Source: Rubrivivax sp.
GTDB lineage: Bacteria > Pseudomonadota > Gammaproteobacteria > Burkholderiales > Burkholderiaceae_C
NCBI GenBank assembly: GCA_022843905.1
Contig: JALHMT010000026.1
Span: 1-64,000 of the forward strand
Reading direction: 5' to 3'
Length of the DNA: 64,000 nucleotides
Part shown: positions 34,557 through 44,241 of the stretch, in pieces
How the letters are laid out: every line of letters begins with the position of its first letter
How positions within the stretch are numbered: position 1 is the stretch's first letter
Made by a program: the position numbers and the translations under genes
Notes under the pieces: generated by a model
Told to the model about the DNA's origin: nothing
The model's database searches: none
What the model saw: the letters and a program-made list of their open reading frames with translations, nothing else

Positions 34557-35730
34557 TCAGCCCGGCAGCTTCTCCATCTCGTCCATCTCCGCGATGAGGC
34601 TGCGCACCGGCACCTCGTGGGGCAGGGGCGTCGACAGGTCGAGGCCGGCTCCCTTCAGCAGCACGTGCGGGTGGCGCGAGCTGCCGGCGCGCAGCACGTT
34701 CAGACCGTTGTCCACTGTCCCGGCCGCCCGGCGTGGATCTGCTCGCCGAAGTGGTAGGCCGCAGCCATGCTGGTGGCGTACTGGTAGACGTAGAACGGCC
34801 GTTGGAAGTGGGGATGTAGGCCCACTCCTGGCAGTCTTGCGGGTTGATGGTCATCAGGCCCTGGTCGGCACCTTGGTACTGGCGCAGCAGGCCGCAGGAG
34901 AGCTGCGTGACTTCCTGCCCGACAGCGCCTCGCCGCGCTGCAGCGCGCGTGCGCATCCAGTTCGAACTCGGTGTACATCGTCTGGCGGATGTAGGTGGCG
35001 GGGACGCGTTCGAGTTCCTGCGCCAGGATGAACAACCGCTCTTCCTTCGTGCGCTCCTGGTCGAGCAAGTGGTCGGTCAGCAGCATCTACTTGGTCATCA
35101 ACGCGATCTCGGCGACGAAGAGCGAGTAGCTTGCGGTCTCCGGCGGCAGGGCGTGGTTAGCCAGCATCGTATGCAGGCCATGGCCCCACTCGTGCGCGAA
35201 GGTGGTCAGGCTCTCGAAGCTGTCCTCGTGGTTCAGGGGCACGAAACGCGTCAGGCCGTAGACTGCGGTCTGGTAGGCGTCCGATTCCTTGCCCGGCGGC
35301 GGACAGACGTGCATCGAGCGCGCCGCCAGGGCCGCCTGCGATAGCGTTGGGACTTCCGACCCCAGCGGCTTGACGGCGTCGAGCGTGAGGGCGGCCGACT
35401 GCTCCACCGTGCAGCGCCGGTCCGACGAGATCATCGGCGGGTAGACGTCGTAGTAGTGCAGGTCCGGAAGCTTCAGCAGCCTCTGGTGCAGCTTGAAGTC
35501 TCGATGCGGCGTCGGCAGCGCGCCGTGGGTCTTTGCCACAGCGTGCGCAGCGCCTCCTCGGGCACGTCGTTGGCGGCCAGGCTGGCGGCCACGGTGCTCG
35601 GGTACGAGCGCAGCCGCGCGTTGACCGTGCCGGCCTCGACGCGCGCGGCCAGCAGGGCGCCCAGCGTGTTCCCGACCTGGCCATACTGTTTCCAGAAGGC
35701 GTCGAAGGCCTGCCTGCCGCCGCAGGCTAC
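34557..35730 (-). pseudogene. Decayed M3-family oligoendopeptidase (PepF-like)
   Basis: Remains of a zinc oligopeptidase on the minus strand. The metal motif HEWGH with GLHTMLANHALP is readable, followed by the family's post-motif region ending FVAEIALMTK. An in-frame TAG at 35087-35089 interrupts it; the next codons continue MLLTDHLLDQERTKEE. Frame changes near 35536, 34945, 34810 and 34720 are needed to read on to a C-terminus EMDEMEKLPG ending at 34557. The N-terminal half of the protein is absent: homology starts near 35730, just after the sulP end. Five independent lesions and a 5' deletion make sequencing error unlikely. Confidence 0.85.
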
Positions 35731-35815
35731 TGATCGGTGCCCAGGCCCGGCGGACCGTCACAGCCGGCCCCGGGCCGTCGGGCACGACGCGGCGCGACCG
35801 GCGGCCTCGGCCGGT

Positions 35816-37072
35816 TCAGCGCGCCACGCGCCGCGCCACCAGGGCGCTGACGATGCCCAGCAGGATGGCCCATTCCAGCGACAGCGTCACCGTCGCCACG
35901 AAGGTCACCACCAGCGGCACGCGCTCGACCCAGCCGGTGTGCCACAGGTGCACGATCTCGCGGCGGTCGATCAGGCCCCAGGCCACGATGAACAGCAACC
36001 CGGCGATGACCGCCAGCGGCAGGTAGCTGGCCAGCGGCGACACGGCCAGCAGGATGAGCACCAGGAACACCGCCGCCGAGGCCGCGGCCAGTGGCGTGCG
36101 CGCGCCCGACTCGGCGTTCACACCCGAACGGTTGAAGGAGCCGCTGGCCGGATAGGACGAGAAGAAGCTGCCGGCCAGGTTGGCCAGACCCTGGCCGATG
36201 AACTCCTGGTTGCCGTCCAGCGTGTCCTGGTTGCGCCGGGCCACCGCCTTGGCGATGGCCACGGCCTCGGTGAGCGCCAGCAAGGTCATCACCAGCGTGG
36301 CGCCGAAGAGGGCGCGCACAGTGTCCAGGCTCAGGTCGGGCCAGGACAGCGGCGGCAGCGCGCTGGGCAGGGCCTGCACGGTCTTCAGCACCGGCCAGGC
36401 AGGCACCAGCGCTGCCACCGCCATCGAGACCAGCGTGCCGCCCACCACGGCCGTGAGCATCGCCGGCACCCAGCGGTTGAAGGGCTTGGCCACGACGGCC
36501 AGCACCATGGTGGCGACCGCCGCGATGAGCGGTGGCCACTGCAGGGCGCCGATCTGCGCCACCGCGGCCTGCAGGTTGTCCCACACCGACATGCCGCGCT
36601 GCAGCGGCAGCCCGAGCGCGGTGCCGATCTGGCTGTTGATGATGAGCACGGCGGCCCCGGCCGTGAAGCCCACCACCACCGAGTGCGGCACCTTGTCGAC
36701 CAGCCCGCCCACGCGCGCCAGGCCCAGCAGCAGCTGCATCGCACCGACCAGGAAGGTCAGCGTCAGCACCAGGCTCACGTACTGCGGCGAGCCCACCACG
36801 GCCAGCGGCGCGATGAGCGCCATGGTGGTCAGCGAGATGGCGTTGGCGGGGCCGGTGACCATCAGCCGGCTGGAGCCGAACAGCGCCGCCACGATGCAGG
36901 GCACCATGGCGGCGTACAGGCCGTACTGCGGCGGCATGCCGGCCAGCGTGGCGAAGGCCACGCCCTGCGGCAGCACGACGACGGCACCGGTCAGGCCGGC
37001 CAGCAGGTCGGCGCGAACGACGCCGGGCTGCTGCCAGTCGGATTTCCAGCGCAGGAAGGGAAGGGTCGGCAT
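35816..37072 (-). CDS. SulP-family anion transporter lacking the STAS domain
   Basis: Inner-membrane permease of 418 aa with ten or more hydrophobic segments and SulP hallmarks: DLLAGLTGAVVVLPQGVAFA, GPANAISL, NSQIGTALG, FFSSYPASGSFNRSGVN. Typical SulP proteins continue into a cytoplasmic STAS domain of about 120 residues; this one stops right after the last membrane segment (ILLGIVSALVARRVAR). The next gene downstream is a peptidase pseudogene lacking its 5' half, so the truncation may come from one deletion. STAS-less family members exist, so it may still be functional. Likely sulfate or bicarbonate transport; not decided. Confidence 0.82.
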   Translation of the reverse strand: MPTLPFLRWKSDWQQPGVVRADLLAGLTGAVVVLPQGVAFATLAGMPPQYGLYAAMVPCIVAALFGSSRLMVTGPANAISLTTMALIAPLAVVGSPQYVSLVLTLTFLVGAMQLLLGLARVGGLVDKVPHSVVVGFTAGAAVLIINSQIGTALGLPLQRGMSVWDNLQAAVAQIGALQWPPLIAAVATMVLAVVAKPFNRWVPAMLTAVVGGTLVSMAVAALVPAWPVLKTVQALPSALPPLSWPDLSLDTVRALFGATLVMTLLALTEAVAIAKAVARRNQDTLDGNQEFIGQGLANLAGSFFSSYPASGSFNRSGVNAESGARTPLAAASAAVFLVLILLAVSPLASYLPLAVIAGLLFIVAWGLIDRREIVHLWHTGWVERVPLVVTFVATVTLSLEWAILLGIVSALVARRVAR

Positions 37073-37081
37073 CGGGTGCGA

Positions 37082-38056
37082 TCAGGGGACGGGTTGCAGG
37101 CCCAGGAACTTGCGCAGCGCCGGCAGCGTGCGCGCGGGATCTTCTTCGTGCGGGACATGGCCCAGCCCGTCGAACAGTACCAGTTCGCTGCCCGGGATGG
37201 CCTTCTGGAAGTACTCGCCCACCGAGGGCGGCACCAGGCGGTCGCGCCGGCCCCAGAGGATGAGCGTGGGCTGGCGCAGCGTGGCGATGCGCTCGGCGCC
37301 TTCGCCCATCTCGAGCTGCCGCAGGCGCAGGCCCAGGGCATGGCGGTTGCCTTCGCGCAGCGCGAGTTCGAAGTGGCGGTCGACCAGTTCGCCCGTGATG
37401 CGCTCGGGGTTGCCCCAGACGCTGGTGAGGCCTTGCACCACCAGCGCGCGAGGCAGGATGTGTTCGGCCAGCGTGCCGAGCACCGGTGCGCGCACGAAGT
37501 ACCAGCCCAGCGGCACGTTGCCGGGCTCGAAGGGCGGGCCGGTGGCGTCCACCAGCACCAGGCGCTCGACGCGCTGCGGGGCCAGTGCGGCCACGCGCCA
37601 GGCGACGTCGCCGCCCAGCGAGTTGCCGCCCACCACCGCGCGCGGCACCTCCAGGCGGTCCATCACGTCGAGCACGAAGCGGGCGTAGGTGTCGGCGCGG
37701 TAGTCGTCGGGTGCGTAGCGGCTGGCGTCCTGCCCCGCCCACGGCCCCGTGAGACCGAAGCCCGGCAGGTCGAAGCTGATGACGCGCCGCTGCGCGCGCA
37801 GGTTCTTCGCCCAGGCTTCCCAGGTGTGCAGGCTCGACGAGGTGCCGTGCAGCAGCACGATGGGCGACGGGTCGTCGCGCGGGCCCTCGTCGCGCAGGTG
37901 CACCACCTGGCCCTTGACCTCGATGAAGTCCGAAGGCGCCGGCGCCCAGCGCGCCACCAGGCTCTCCGGCGAGCGGTCGGGTTCGCGCGACAGCGGGATC
38001 GCGATGGCCGTGAGGATCAACAGCACGCCCAGCACGCGCCGCAACACGTCTCCCAT
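37082..38056 (-). CDS. Alpha/beta hydrolase with N-terminal membrane anchor
   Basis: A 324-aa hydrolase. An uncleaved signal/anchor (residues 5-22) precedes the fold: oxyanion HGTSSS at 70, nucleophile Ser146 in GGNSLGG, acid in LWGRRDRLVPP and His in GLGHVPHEEDP. The start at 38056 shares one base with the trhO stop (TGATG), so the two are coupled. Substrate unknown; epoxide hydrolase or esterase relatives are similar. Confidence 0.85.
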   Translation of the reverse strand: MGDVLRRVLGVLLILTAIAIPLSREPDRSPESLVARWAPAPSDFIEVKGQVVHLRDEGPRDDPSPIVLLHGTSSSLHTWEAWAKNLRAQRRVISFDLPGFGLTGPWAGQDASRYAPDDYRADTYARFVLDVMDRLEVPRAVVGGNSLGGDVAWRVAALAPQRVERLVLVDATGPPFEPGNVPLGWYFVRAPVLGTLAEHILPRALVVQGLTSVWGNPERITGELVDRHFELALREGNRHALGLRLRQLEMGEGAERIATLRQPTLILWGRRDRLVPPSVGEYFQKAIPGSELVLFDGLGHVPHEEDPARTLPALRKFLGLQPVP

Positions 38057-38790
38057 CAGCGCGCCTGCAGCGAGACGTCGAGCGCCTCGCGTTCGTCGAA
38101 CACGAAACACTCGCCGTGCCAGTGCGGCGCATCGCCGGTGGCTTCGAAGTACTTCAGGATGCCGCCGTCGAGCTGCAGCACGTGCGGCACGCCGGCCTCG
38201 GCCATCCAGAGCGCCGCCTTCTCGCAGCGGATGCCGCCGGTGCAGTAGCTCACCACCGTCGCGTCCTGCAGCTCGTGTCGGTGGGCCTGCAGCGCGGCGG
38301 GGAAGTCGCTGAACTTCGACAGGCGCCAGTCGATGGCGCCGTCGAAGGCGCCGACGTCGACCTCGAAGCCGTTGCGCGTGTCGAGCATCAGCACCGGCCG
38401 GCCCTCGTCGCAGCGGCCTTGCGCCAGCCAGCGCGACAGCGTGGCCGCGTCCACCGTGGGGGCGCGGTGCGCAGCCGGGCGCACGGTGGGCTGGTTCATG
38501 CGGATGATCTCGCGCTTGAACTTCACGCGAAGGTGCCTGAAGGGCGGCGCATCGGCGTGGCTGAATTTCATCTCCAGGCCGCTCAGCCGGGTGTCTTCGC
38601 ACAGGCTGCCGAGCCAGCCGCGCAACGCGGCGTTGTCGCCCGCCAGGAACAGGTTGATGCCCTCGGGGGCGAGCAGCACGGTGCCCCGCAGACCCGCGGC
38701 CGCGGCGCTGGCGTGAAGCCGCTCACGCAGGGCAGGGCCGTCGTCGAGGTCGACGAATCGGTAGGCCGCAACAATCAGGACCGCAGACAC
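38056..38790 (-). CDS. trhO: tRNA uridine(34) hydroxylase TrhO (rhodanese-like)
   Basis: A 244-aa YceA/TrhO protein, which hydroxylates U34 of certain tRNAs in the oxygen-dependent branch of ho5U formation. N-terminal UPF0176 domain (GTVLLAPEGINLFLAG) and rhodanese domain with active Cys183 in SYCTGGIRCEK. No ATG precedes the first strand; the GTG at 38790 (VSAVLIVAAYRF) is the likely start, though the frame stays open upstream. Divergent from the desaturase-like gene. Confidence 0.88.
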   Translation of the reverse strand: MSAVLIVAAYRFVDLDDGPALRERLHASAAAAGLRGTVLLAPEGINLFLAGDNAALRGWLGSLCEDTRLSGLEMKFSHADAPPFRHLRVKFKREIIRMNQPTVRPAAHRAPTVDAATLSRWLAQGRCDEGRPVLMLDTRNGFEVDVGAFDGAIDWRLSKFSDFPAALQAHRHELQDATVVSYCTGGIRCEKAALWMAEAGVPHVLQLDGGILKYFEATGDAPHWHGECFVFDEREALDVSLQAR

Positions 38791-38859
38791 GGCGCCGATT
38801 GTAGGCAGCGCATCGCGGCGCTCTGCGGCCCGTCCCTCGCTGTGGTCCACTGCACCTCC

Positions 38860-39990
38860 ATGATCGACAAGCTTCGACGCCTGACCACCTCGCACGGCGC
38901 GCTGCAGACCGGCAGCGGGCTGGCGTCGGGCGTCCTGGCGCTGGCCCTGTCCCTGCTGTGCCTGATGGCGGTGGCGGCTTTCCATTTCCCCCAGTACCTC
39001 ACCACGCCGCAGCTGCGCGAGGTCTACGACGTCGAGCTGATGCGGCGACTGCTGTACGGCGCGCTGGTGCTGTCGGGGGCCATCGCGCTGTTCAACGGCG
39101 TCTTCCGCCGCGTGCCCTGGCTGTCGGCGGCGACCTTCGCGCTCATCACCCTGTCGCTGGCGCTGGGCGGCCACAAGGTGCCGGTGAATGACTTCCCCGA
39201 GGGCACGCCCTACATCGGACTGGACTGGTTCATCCTGGACCTGCTGGGCTCCACGCTGATCTTCGTCTTCATCGAGAAGCTGTGGCCGCTGCGCCGCGAG
39301 CAGCCCGTGTTCCGCGCCGAATGGCAGACCGACCTGCAGCACTTTTTCGTCAACCACCTGATGGTGGGCTTCGTGCTGCTGGCCGCCAACCTCGCCGTGC
39401 ACCGCCTGTTCGGCTGGGCCGCCACCGACGGCGTGCAGGGCTGGGTGCAGTCGCTGCCCTTCTGGGCCGCGTTGCCGCTGCTGATGCTGGTGGCCGACCT
39501 CGTGCAGTACGCCGTGCACCGCGCCTACCACGAGGTGCCCGCGCTGTGGCGGCTGCATGCCGTTCACCACAGCGTCAAGACCATGGACTGGCTGGCCGGC
39601 TCGCGCATGCACCTGCTGGAGGTGATCATCACGCGCACGCTGGTGCTGGCGCCCATCGTGGTGCTGGGCTTCGCCAAGGAAGTCATCGATGCCTACATCG
39701 TCATCGTCGGCTTCCACGCGGTGCTGATCCACGCCAACGTGAACCTGCGCTTCGGCTGGCTGCGCCACGTCTTCGTGACGCCGGCCTACCACCACTGGCA
39801 CCACGCCCAGGATGACGAGGCCATCGACCGAAACTACGCCGCGCACTTCCCTTTCATCGACCGGCTCTTCGGCACCGCCGTGCGGTCGACGCACGAGTGG
39901 CCGCAGCAGTACGGTGTGGTGGGTGACGGCGTGCCGTCGGGGCTGTGGCAGCAGACGCTGCACCCTTTCCGGCGCAGGCGCCAGCGCTGA
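38860..39990 (+). CDS. Sterol desaturase/fatty acid hydroxylase-family protein
   Basis: A 376-aa membrane di-iron enzyme with about six hydrophobic segments. Histidine boxes: H220xxxH224 (HRAYH), H233xxHH (HAVHH) and H311...HH (HHWHH, 311-315). Bacterial members hydroxylate or desaturate lipids, carotenoids or hopanoids; the substrate is not evident here. The region is divergent from trhO with about 70 bases between. A terminal Arg-rich tail follows the last box region. Confidence 0.85.
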   Translation: MIDKLRRLTTSHGALQTGSGLASGVLALALSLLCLMAVAAFHFPQYLTTPQLREVYDVELMRRLLYGALVLSGAIALFNGVFRRVPWLSAATFALITLSLALGGHKVPVNDFPEGTPYIGLDWFILDLLGSTLIFVFIEKLWPLRREQPVFRAEWQTDLQHFFVNHLMVGFVLLAANLAVHRLFGWAATDGVQGWVQSLPFWAALPLLMLVADLVQYAVHRAYHEVPALWRLHAVHHSVKTMDWLAGSRMHLLEVIITRTLVLAPIVVLGFAKEVIDAYIVIVGFHAVLIHANVNLRFGWLRHVFVTPAYHHWHHAQDDEAIDRNYAAHFPFIDRLFGTAVRSTHEWPQQYGVVGDGVPSGLWQQTLHPFRRRRQR

Positions 39991-40036
39991 CGACCGCTCG
40001 GCCAGGCCGTGCCGGGCCCCTGCCTAGAATGCGCCG

Positions 40037-43000
40037 ATGAGCTTCGTCCACCTGCGCACCCACACCGAGTTTTCCGTCGTCGACGGCACCCTGCGCATCG
40101 ATGCCGCAGCCGAAGCGGCGCGGGCCGACGGCCAGGGCGCGATGGCCATCACCGACCTCAACAACCTGTTCGGCGCGGTGAAGTTCTACCGGGCCTGCCG
40201 CGGCCAGGGCGTCAAGCCGCTGATCGGCGCCGACCTGTGGCTGGAGCCGCTGGCCGATGCCGGCGAGAAGCAGCCCAGCCGCCTGCTGGTGCTGGTGCAG
40301 GACTCGCAGGGCTACCTGAACCTGTGCGAGCTGCTGGCGCGTGGCTGGACGCGCAACGCCCAGCGTGCCCAGGCCTGGATGAAGTGGGAGTGGCTGGAGG
40401 AGCTCGGGGCAGGCCTGATCGTGCTGTCGGGTGCCGAGCTCGGCGCCATCGGCATGGCCCTGCTGGCCGGTGATGCGAAGCGCGCCCGCGCCGTGGCCGA
40501 ACGGCTGGCCGCGATGTTCCCGCGCCGCTTCTACATCGAGCTGCAGCGCGCAGGGCTGGCGAACCACGAGACCCACGTGCGTGCCGCCGTGCCGCTGGCC
40601 GCCTCGTTGGGCCTGCCGGTGGTGGCCACGCACCCGGTGCAGTTCCTGGAGGCCGAGGACTTCGAAGCGCACGAGGCCCGCGTCTGCGTGGCCGAGGGCG
40701 AGACGCTGGCCAACCCCAAGCGCGTGCGCCGGTTCACGCCGGAGCAGCGTTTCCAGACGCAGGCCGAGATGGCGGCACGCTTTGCCGACCTGCCCTCGGC
40801 GCTGGCCAACACGGTGGAGATCGCCAAGCGCTGCAACCTGAAGCTGGTGCTGGGCAAGCCGCAACTGCCCGACTTCCCGACACCCCTGGTCGACGGCCAG
40901 CGCATGCCGCTGGACGACTACTTCCGCGAGAAGTCGCAGGAAGGCCTGGAAGTGCGGCTGGCCGCGCTGTTCCCCGACCCCGCGGTGCGCGAGGCGCGCC
41001 GTGCCGAGTACGCCGAGCGGCTCGAGTTCGAGCTGCAGACCATCGTGAAGATGGGCTTCCCCGGCTACTTCATGATCGTCAGCGACTTCATCGTCTGGGC
41101 CAAGCAGAACGGCTGTCCGGTGGGGCCGGGCCGCGGCTCGGGCGCCGGTTCGCTGGTGGCCTATGCGCTGTTCATCACCGACCTCGACCCGCTGCAGTAC
41201 AAGCTGCTGTTCGAGCGCTTCCTGAACCCGGAACGTGTGTCGATGCCCGACTTCGACATCGACTTCTGCCAGGCCAACCGCGACCGCGTCATCGACTACG
41301 TCAAGGACAAGTACGGCCGCGATGCGGTGAGCCAGATCGCCACCTTCGGCACCATGGCCGCCAAGGCCGCGCTGCGCGACGTCGGCCGCGTGCTGGGCAT
41401 GGGCTATGGGCACGTGGACAGCATCGCCAAGCTGATTCCCGCGCCGCCGGGCAAGACGGTGACGCTGGCGCGCGTGCCCGAGAAACCGGACCCGTCGATC
41501 ATCTACGCGCGCAAGGAAGCGCCGGAACTGGAACAGCGCGAGGCCGCAGAGGAAGAGGTGGCCGAATTGCTGAAGCTGGCCACGCGCGTGGAAGGCATCG
41601 TGCGCAACGTCGGCATGCACGCCGGCGGCGTGCTCATCGCGCCGGGCAAGATCACCGACTTCTGCCCGCTGTACCAGCAGCCCGGCAGCGACAGCGCGGT
41701 GAGCCAGTACGACAAGGACGATGTCGAGGCCATCGGCCTGGTGAAGTTCGACTTCCTGGGCCTGGCCACGCTGACCATCCTGGAACTCGCCAAGGACTTC
41801 ATCGTCGCGCGCCGACCGAACCGGCGCGACTTCAACTACGAGACGCTGCCGCTGGACGATCCGCGGGTCTACAAGCTGTTCGCCGACGGCCTCACCGAGT
41901 CGGTGTTCCAGTTCGAAAGCCGCGGCATGCAGGGCATGCTGCGCGAGGCGCGGCCGACACGGCTGGAAGACCTGATCGCGCTGAACGCGATGTTCCGTCC
42001 GGGGCCGATGGAGAACATCCCGAGCTTCTGCGCGCGCAAGAACGGCAAGGAAGAGGTCGTTTATCCGCACCGCCTGCTGGGCCAGGTGCTGGAAGAGACC
42101 TACGGCATCTTCGTCTACCAGGAGCAGGTGATGCAGGCCGCGCAGGTGATGGGCGGCTATTCGCTGGGCGGTGCCGACCTGCTGCGCCGCGCGATGGGCA
42201 AGAAGAAGCCCGAGGAAATGGCCAAGGAGCGCGTGAAGTTCCGCGCCGGTGCGGTCGAGAAGGGCATCGACGAGGCCAAGGCCGACGAGGTCTTCGACCT
42301 GATGGAGAAGTTCGCCGGCTACGGCTTCAACAAGAGCCACGCCGCGGCCTACTCGCTGCTGGCGTACCACACGGCCTGGATCAAGGTGCACTGCACGGCC
42401 GAGTTCTATGCGGCCAACATGACGGTCGAGCAGGACAACACCGACAAGCTCAAGGTGCTGCTGGCCGACGCCAGGCTGTTCGGCGTGCACTTCGACCCGC
42501 CCGACATCAATCGCGGCACCTACCGCTTCGAGCCGGTGGACGACAAGCGCATCCGCTACGGCCTGGGCGCGGTGAAGGGCACGGGGCAGGGCGCCATCGA
42601 GGCCATCGTCGCGGCGCGCGAAGGCCGCGACGGCAGCGGCGGCGGGCCTTTCCGCAGCCTGTTCGACTTCTGCGCGCGCGTCGACCGCCAGCGCCTGAAC
42701 AAGCGCGCGGTGGAGGCGCTCATCAAGGCCGGCGCCTTCGATGCCTTGCATCCCGACCGTGCCGAAGGCCTGGGCGGGCGCGCGGCCCTGCTGGCCAGCG
42801 TGGCGTTGGCCTTCGAGTGGGCCGACTCGCAGGCCGCCCATGCCACCCAGGGCGGGCTGTTCGATTTCGGCGGCGATGATGGCGACAACCATGGCTCCAG
42901 CACGCAGGAGCCCGCCCTGGTGGCCGTCGAGCCCTGGGGCATTCGCGAGCGCCTGATGCACGAGAAGACGGCCATCGGCTTCTACCTGTCGGGCCACCTC

Positions 43001-43591
43001 TTCGATGCCTTCGCCGACGAGGTGCGCCGCTTCTGCCGGCGGCCCATCGACGAGCTGGTCGACAGCCGCGACCCGCAGGTGGTGGCGGGCATCGTCACCG
43101 ACCTGCGCGTCGTCAATGGCCAGCGTGGTCGCGTGGCGATCTTCAAGCTCGACGACGGCACCGAAAGCATCGAGGCCGTGGCCAACGAGGAACTGCTGGA
43201 AGCGCACCGCGAACAGCTGCAGGAAGACGAGCTGATCGTCGTGCAGGGCAAGCTGCAGCCCGACCGCTTCACCGGCGGCCTGCGGTTGAACGTCAACGCG
43301 GTCTGGGGACTGGACGGCGCGCGCGCGCGCTTCGGGCGCTGGCTGGCGGTGCAGCTCAACGGCGGCACGCCGCCCGTGGCCGAGTTGGTGAAGACCTGGC
43401 CGGCAAGGCGCGTGGAAACCGAGCAGGGCACCTTGACCCAGGGCCTGGCGGTGCGCCTGCACCTGCGGCGGCGCGAGGCCACGGCCGAGATCGATCTCGG
43501 CGACGAAGGCCGCTTCTGGCCCAGCGACGAAGCCCTGGCACGCTGGCGCAGCGTGGCCCACGGCGGACAGGTGCGCATCGTTTACGAATGA
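40037..43591 (+). CDS. dnaE: DNA polymerase III subunit alpha
   Basis: Replicative polymerase of 1184 aa (E. coli 1160). N-terminal PHP domain begins FVHLRTHTEFSVVDG; the palm catalytic aspartates are in PDFDIDF at about residues 404-410; GPGRGSGAGSLVAYAL precedes them. The helix-hairpin-helix (about 850-900) and OB-fold (about 1000-1080) regions follow. It is a standalone gene. A long antisense open frame over it is a codon-bias effect, not a gene. Confidence 0.97.
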   Translation: MSFVHLRTHTEFSVVDGTLRIDAAAEAARADGQGAMAITDLNNLFGAVKFYRACRGQGVKPLIGADLWLEPLADAGEKQPSRLLVLVQDSQGYLNLCELLARGWTRNAQRAQAWMKWEWLEELGAGLIVLSGAELGAIGMALLAGDAKRARAVAERLAAMFPRRFYIELQRAGLANHETHVRAAVPLAASLGLPVVATHPVQFLEAEDFEAHEARVCVAEGETLANPKRVRRFTPEQRFQTQAEMAARFADLPSALANTVEIAKRCNLKLVLGKPQLPDFPTPLVDGQRMPLDDYFREKSQEGLEVRLAALFPDPAVREARRAEYAERLEFELQTIVKMGFPGYFMIVSDFIVWAKQNGCPVGPGRGSGAGSLVAYALFITDLDPLQYKLLFERFLNPERVSMPDFDIDFCQANRDRVIDYVKDKYGRDAVSQIATFGTMAAKAALRDVGRVLGMGYGHVDSIAKLIPAPPGKTVTLARVPEKPDPSIIYARKEAPELEQREAAEEEVAELLKLATRVEGIVRNVGMHAGGVLIAPGKITDFCPLYQQPGSDSAVSQYDKDDVEAIGLVKFDFLGLATLTILELAKDFIVARRPNRRDFNYETLPLDDPRVYKLFADGLTESVFQFESRGMQGMLREARPTRLEDLIALNAMFRPGPMENIPSFCARKNGKEEVVYPHRLLGQVLEETYGIFVYQEQVMQAAQVMGGYSLGGADLLRRAMGKKKPEEMAKERVKFRAGAVEKGIDEAKADEVFDLMEKFAGYGFNKSHAAAYSLLAYHTAWIKVHCTAEFYAANMTVEQDNTDKLKVLLADARLFGVHFDPPDINRGTYRFEPVDDKRIRYGLGAVKGTGQGAIEAIVAAREGRDGSGGGPFRSLFDFCARVDRQRLNKRAVEALIKAGAFDALHPDRAEGLGGRAALLASVALAFEWADSQAAHATQGGLFDFGGDDGDNHGSSTQEPALVAVEPWGIRERLMHEKTAIGFYLSGHLFDAFADEVRRFCRRPIDELVDSRDPQVVAGIVTDLRVVNGQRGRVAIFKLDDGTESIEAVANEELLEAHREQLQEDELIVVQGKLQPDRFTGGLRLNVNAVWGLDGARARFGRWLAVQLNGGTPPVAELVKTWPARRVETEQGTLTQGLAVRLHLRRREATAEIDLGDEGRFWPSDEALARWRSVAHGGQVRIVYE

Positions 43592-43681
43592 AAAGCTTTG
43601 TAGCTTGCGGCGGCGCCTGACATCCCGGATGCCCTGCTCCGCGTTGAGGGTGGGTCATCCCGCAAACCACCAGGAGCTTGC

Positions 43682-44158
43682 ATGAAGAATCTGATCACCC
43701 TGGCTGCCGTGGCCGCCACCGCCTGGGCCGGGTCGGCCTGGCAGCCGGCGATGGCTGCCGATGTCGGCGTATCGGTGCAGATCAGCCAGCCGGGCGTCTA
43801 CGGGCGCGTCGACATCGGGCGCTTTCCCGGCCCGACCGTGGTCGTCCAGCAGCCCGTCATCGTGCACCGGGCGCCGCCGCCCCCGCGCTACGTGCGGGTA
43901 CGGCCAGTGGAGCCGGTCTACATGTGGGTGCCGCCCGGCCACCAGAAGAAGTGGGCCAAGCATTGCAGAAGCTACGGCGCCTGCGGCGTGCCCGTGGTCT
44001 TCGTGCAGGACCGCTGGTACCGCGATCACGTGGTGGCGCCCCGCCGCGGCTACGACGAGCGACGCTGGGACCGCCGTGACGATCGCTGGGACGACAGGCG
44101 CGACCGCGGCTACAAGGGCGGCGACCGCGGCTACAAGGGCGGCGACCGCGACGACTGA
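43682..44158 (+). CDS. Small secreted basic protein of unknown function
   Basis: A 158-aa protein with a clear signal peptide (MKNLITLAAVAATAWAGSAW, cleavage near PAMAAD). The mature part has PPPPRYVRVRPVEPVYMWVPPGHQKKWAKHC, a Trp/Cys block (two Cys near residues 98-105) and a very Arg/Asp-rich tail. The tail ends in two copies of a seven-residue repeat GYKGGDR (DNA repeat at 44110-44151). Similar proteins occur across Burkholderiales as hypothetical proteins. Good ribosome binding site AGGAGC. Confidence 0.8.
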   Translation: MKNLITLAAVAATAWAGSAWQPAMAADVGVSVQISQPGVYGRVDIGRFPGPTVVVQQPVIVHRAPPPPRYVRVRPVEPVYMWVPPGHQKKWAKHCRSYGACGVPVVFVQDRWYRDHVVAPRRGYDERRWDRRDDRWDDRRDRGYKGGDRGYKGGDRDD

Positions 44159-44241
44159 GTCGAGCCCGCGGCCGCGGGCGATGGCCTGCCATCGGGAACT
44201 GTGCTCTGTGCGCCGCATGGCGGCCGCCCTACAGTCGGGGC

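Noticed and set aside
34557..35730. Several short intact genes in the peptidase remnant
   Set aside because: The pieces are consecutive segments of one M3 peptidase in shifting frames with an internal stop.
39854..43561. A 1235-codon frame antisense to dnaE
   Set aside because: Low-complexity composition, no ribosome binding site and a fully convincing dnaE on the other strand.
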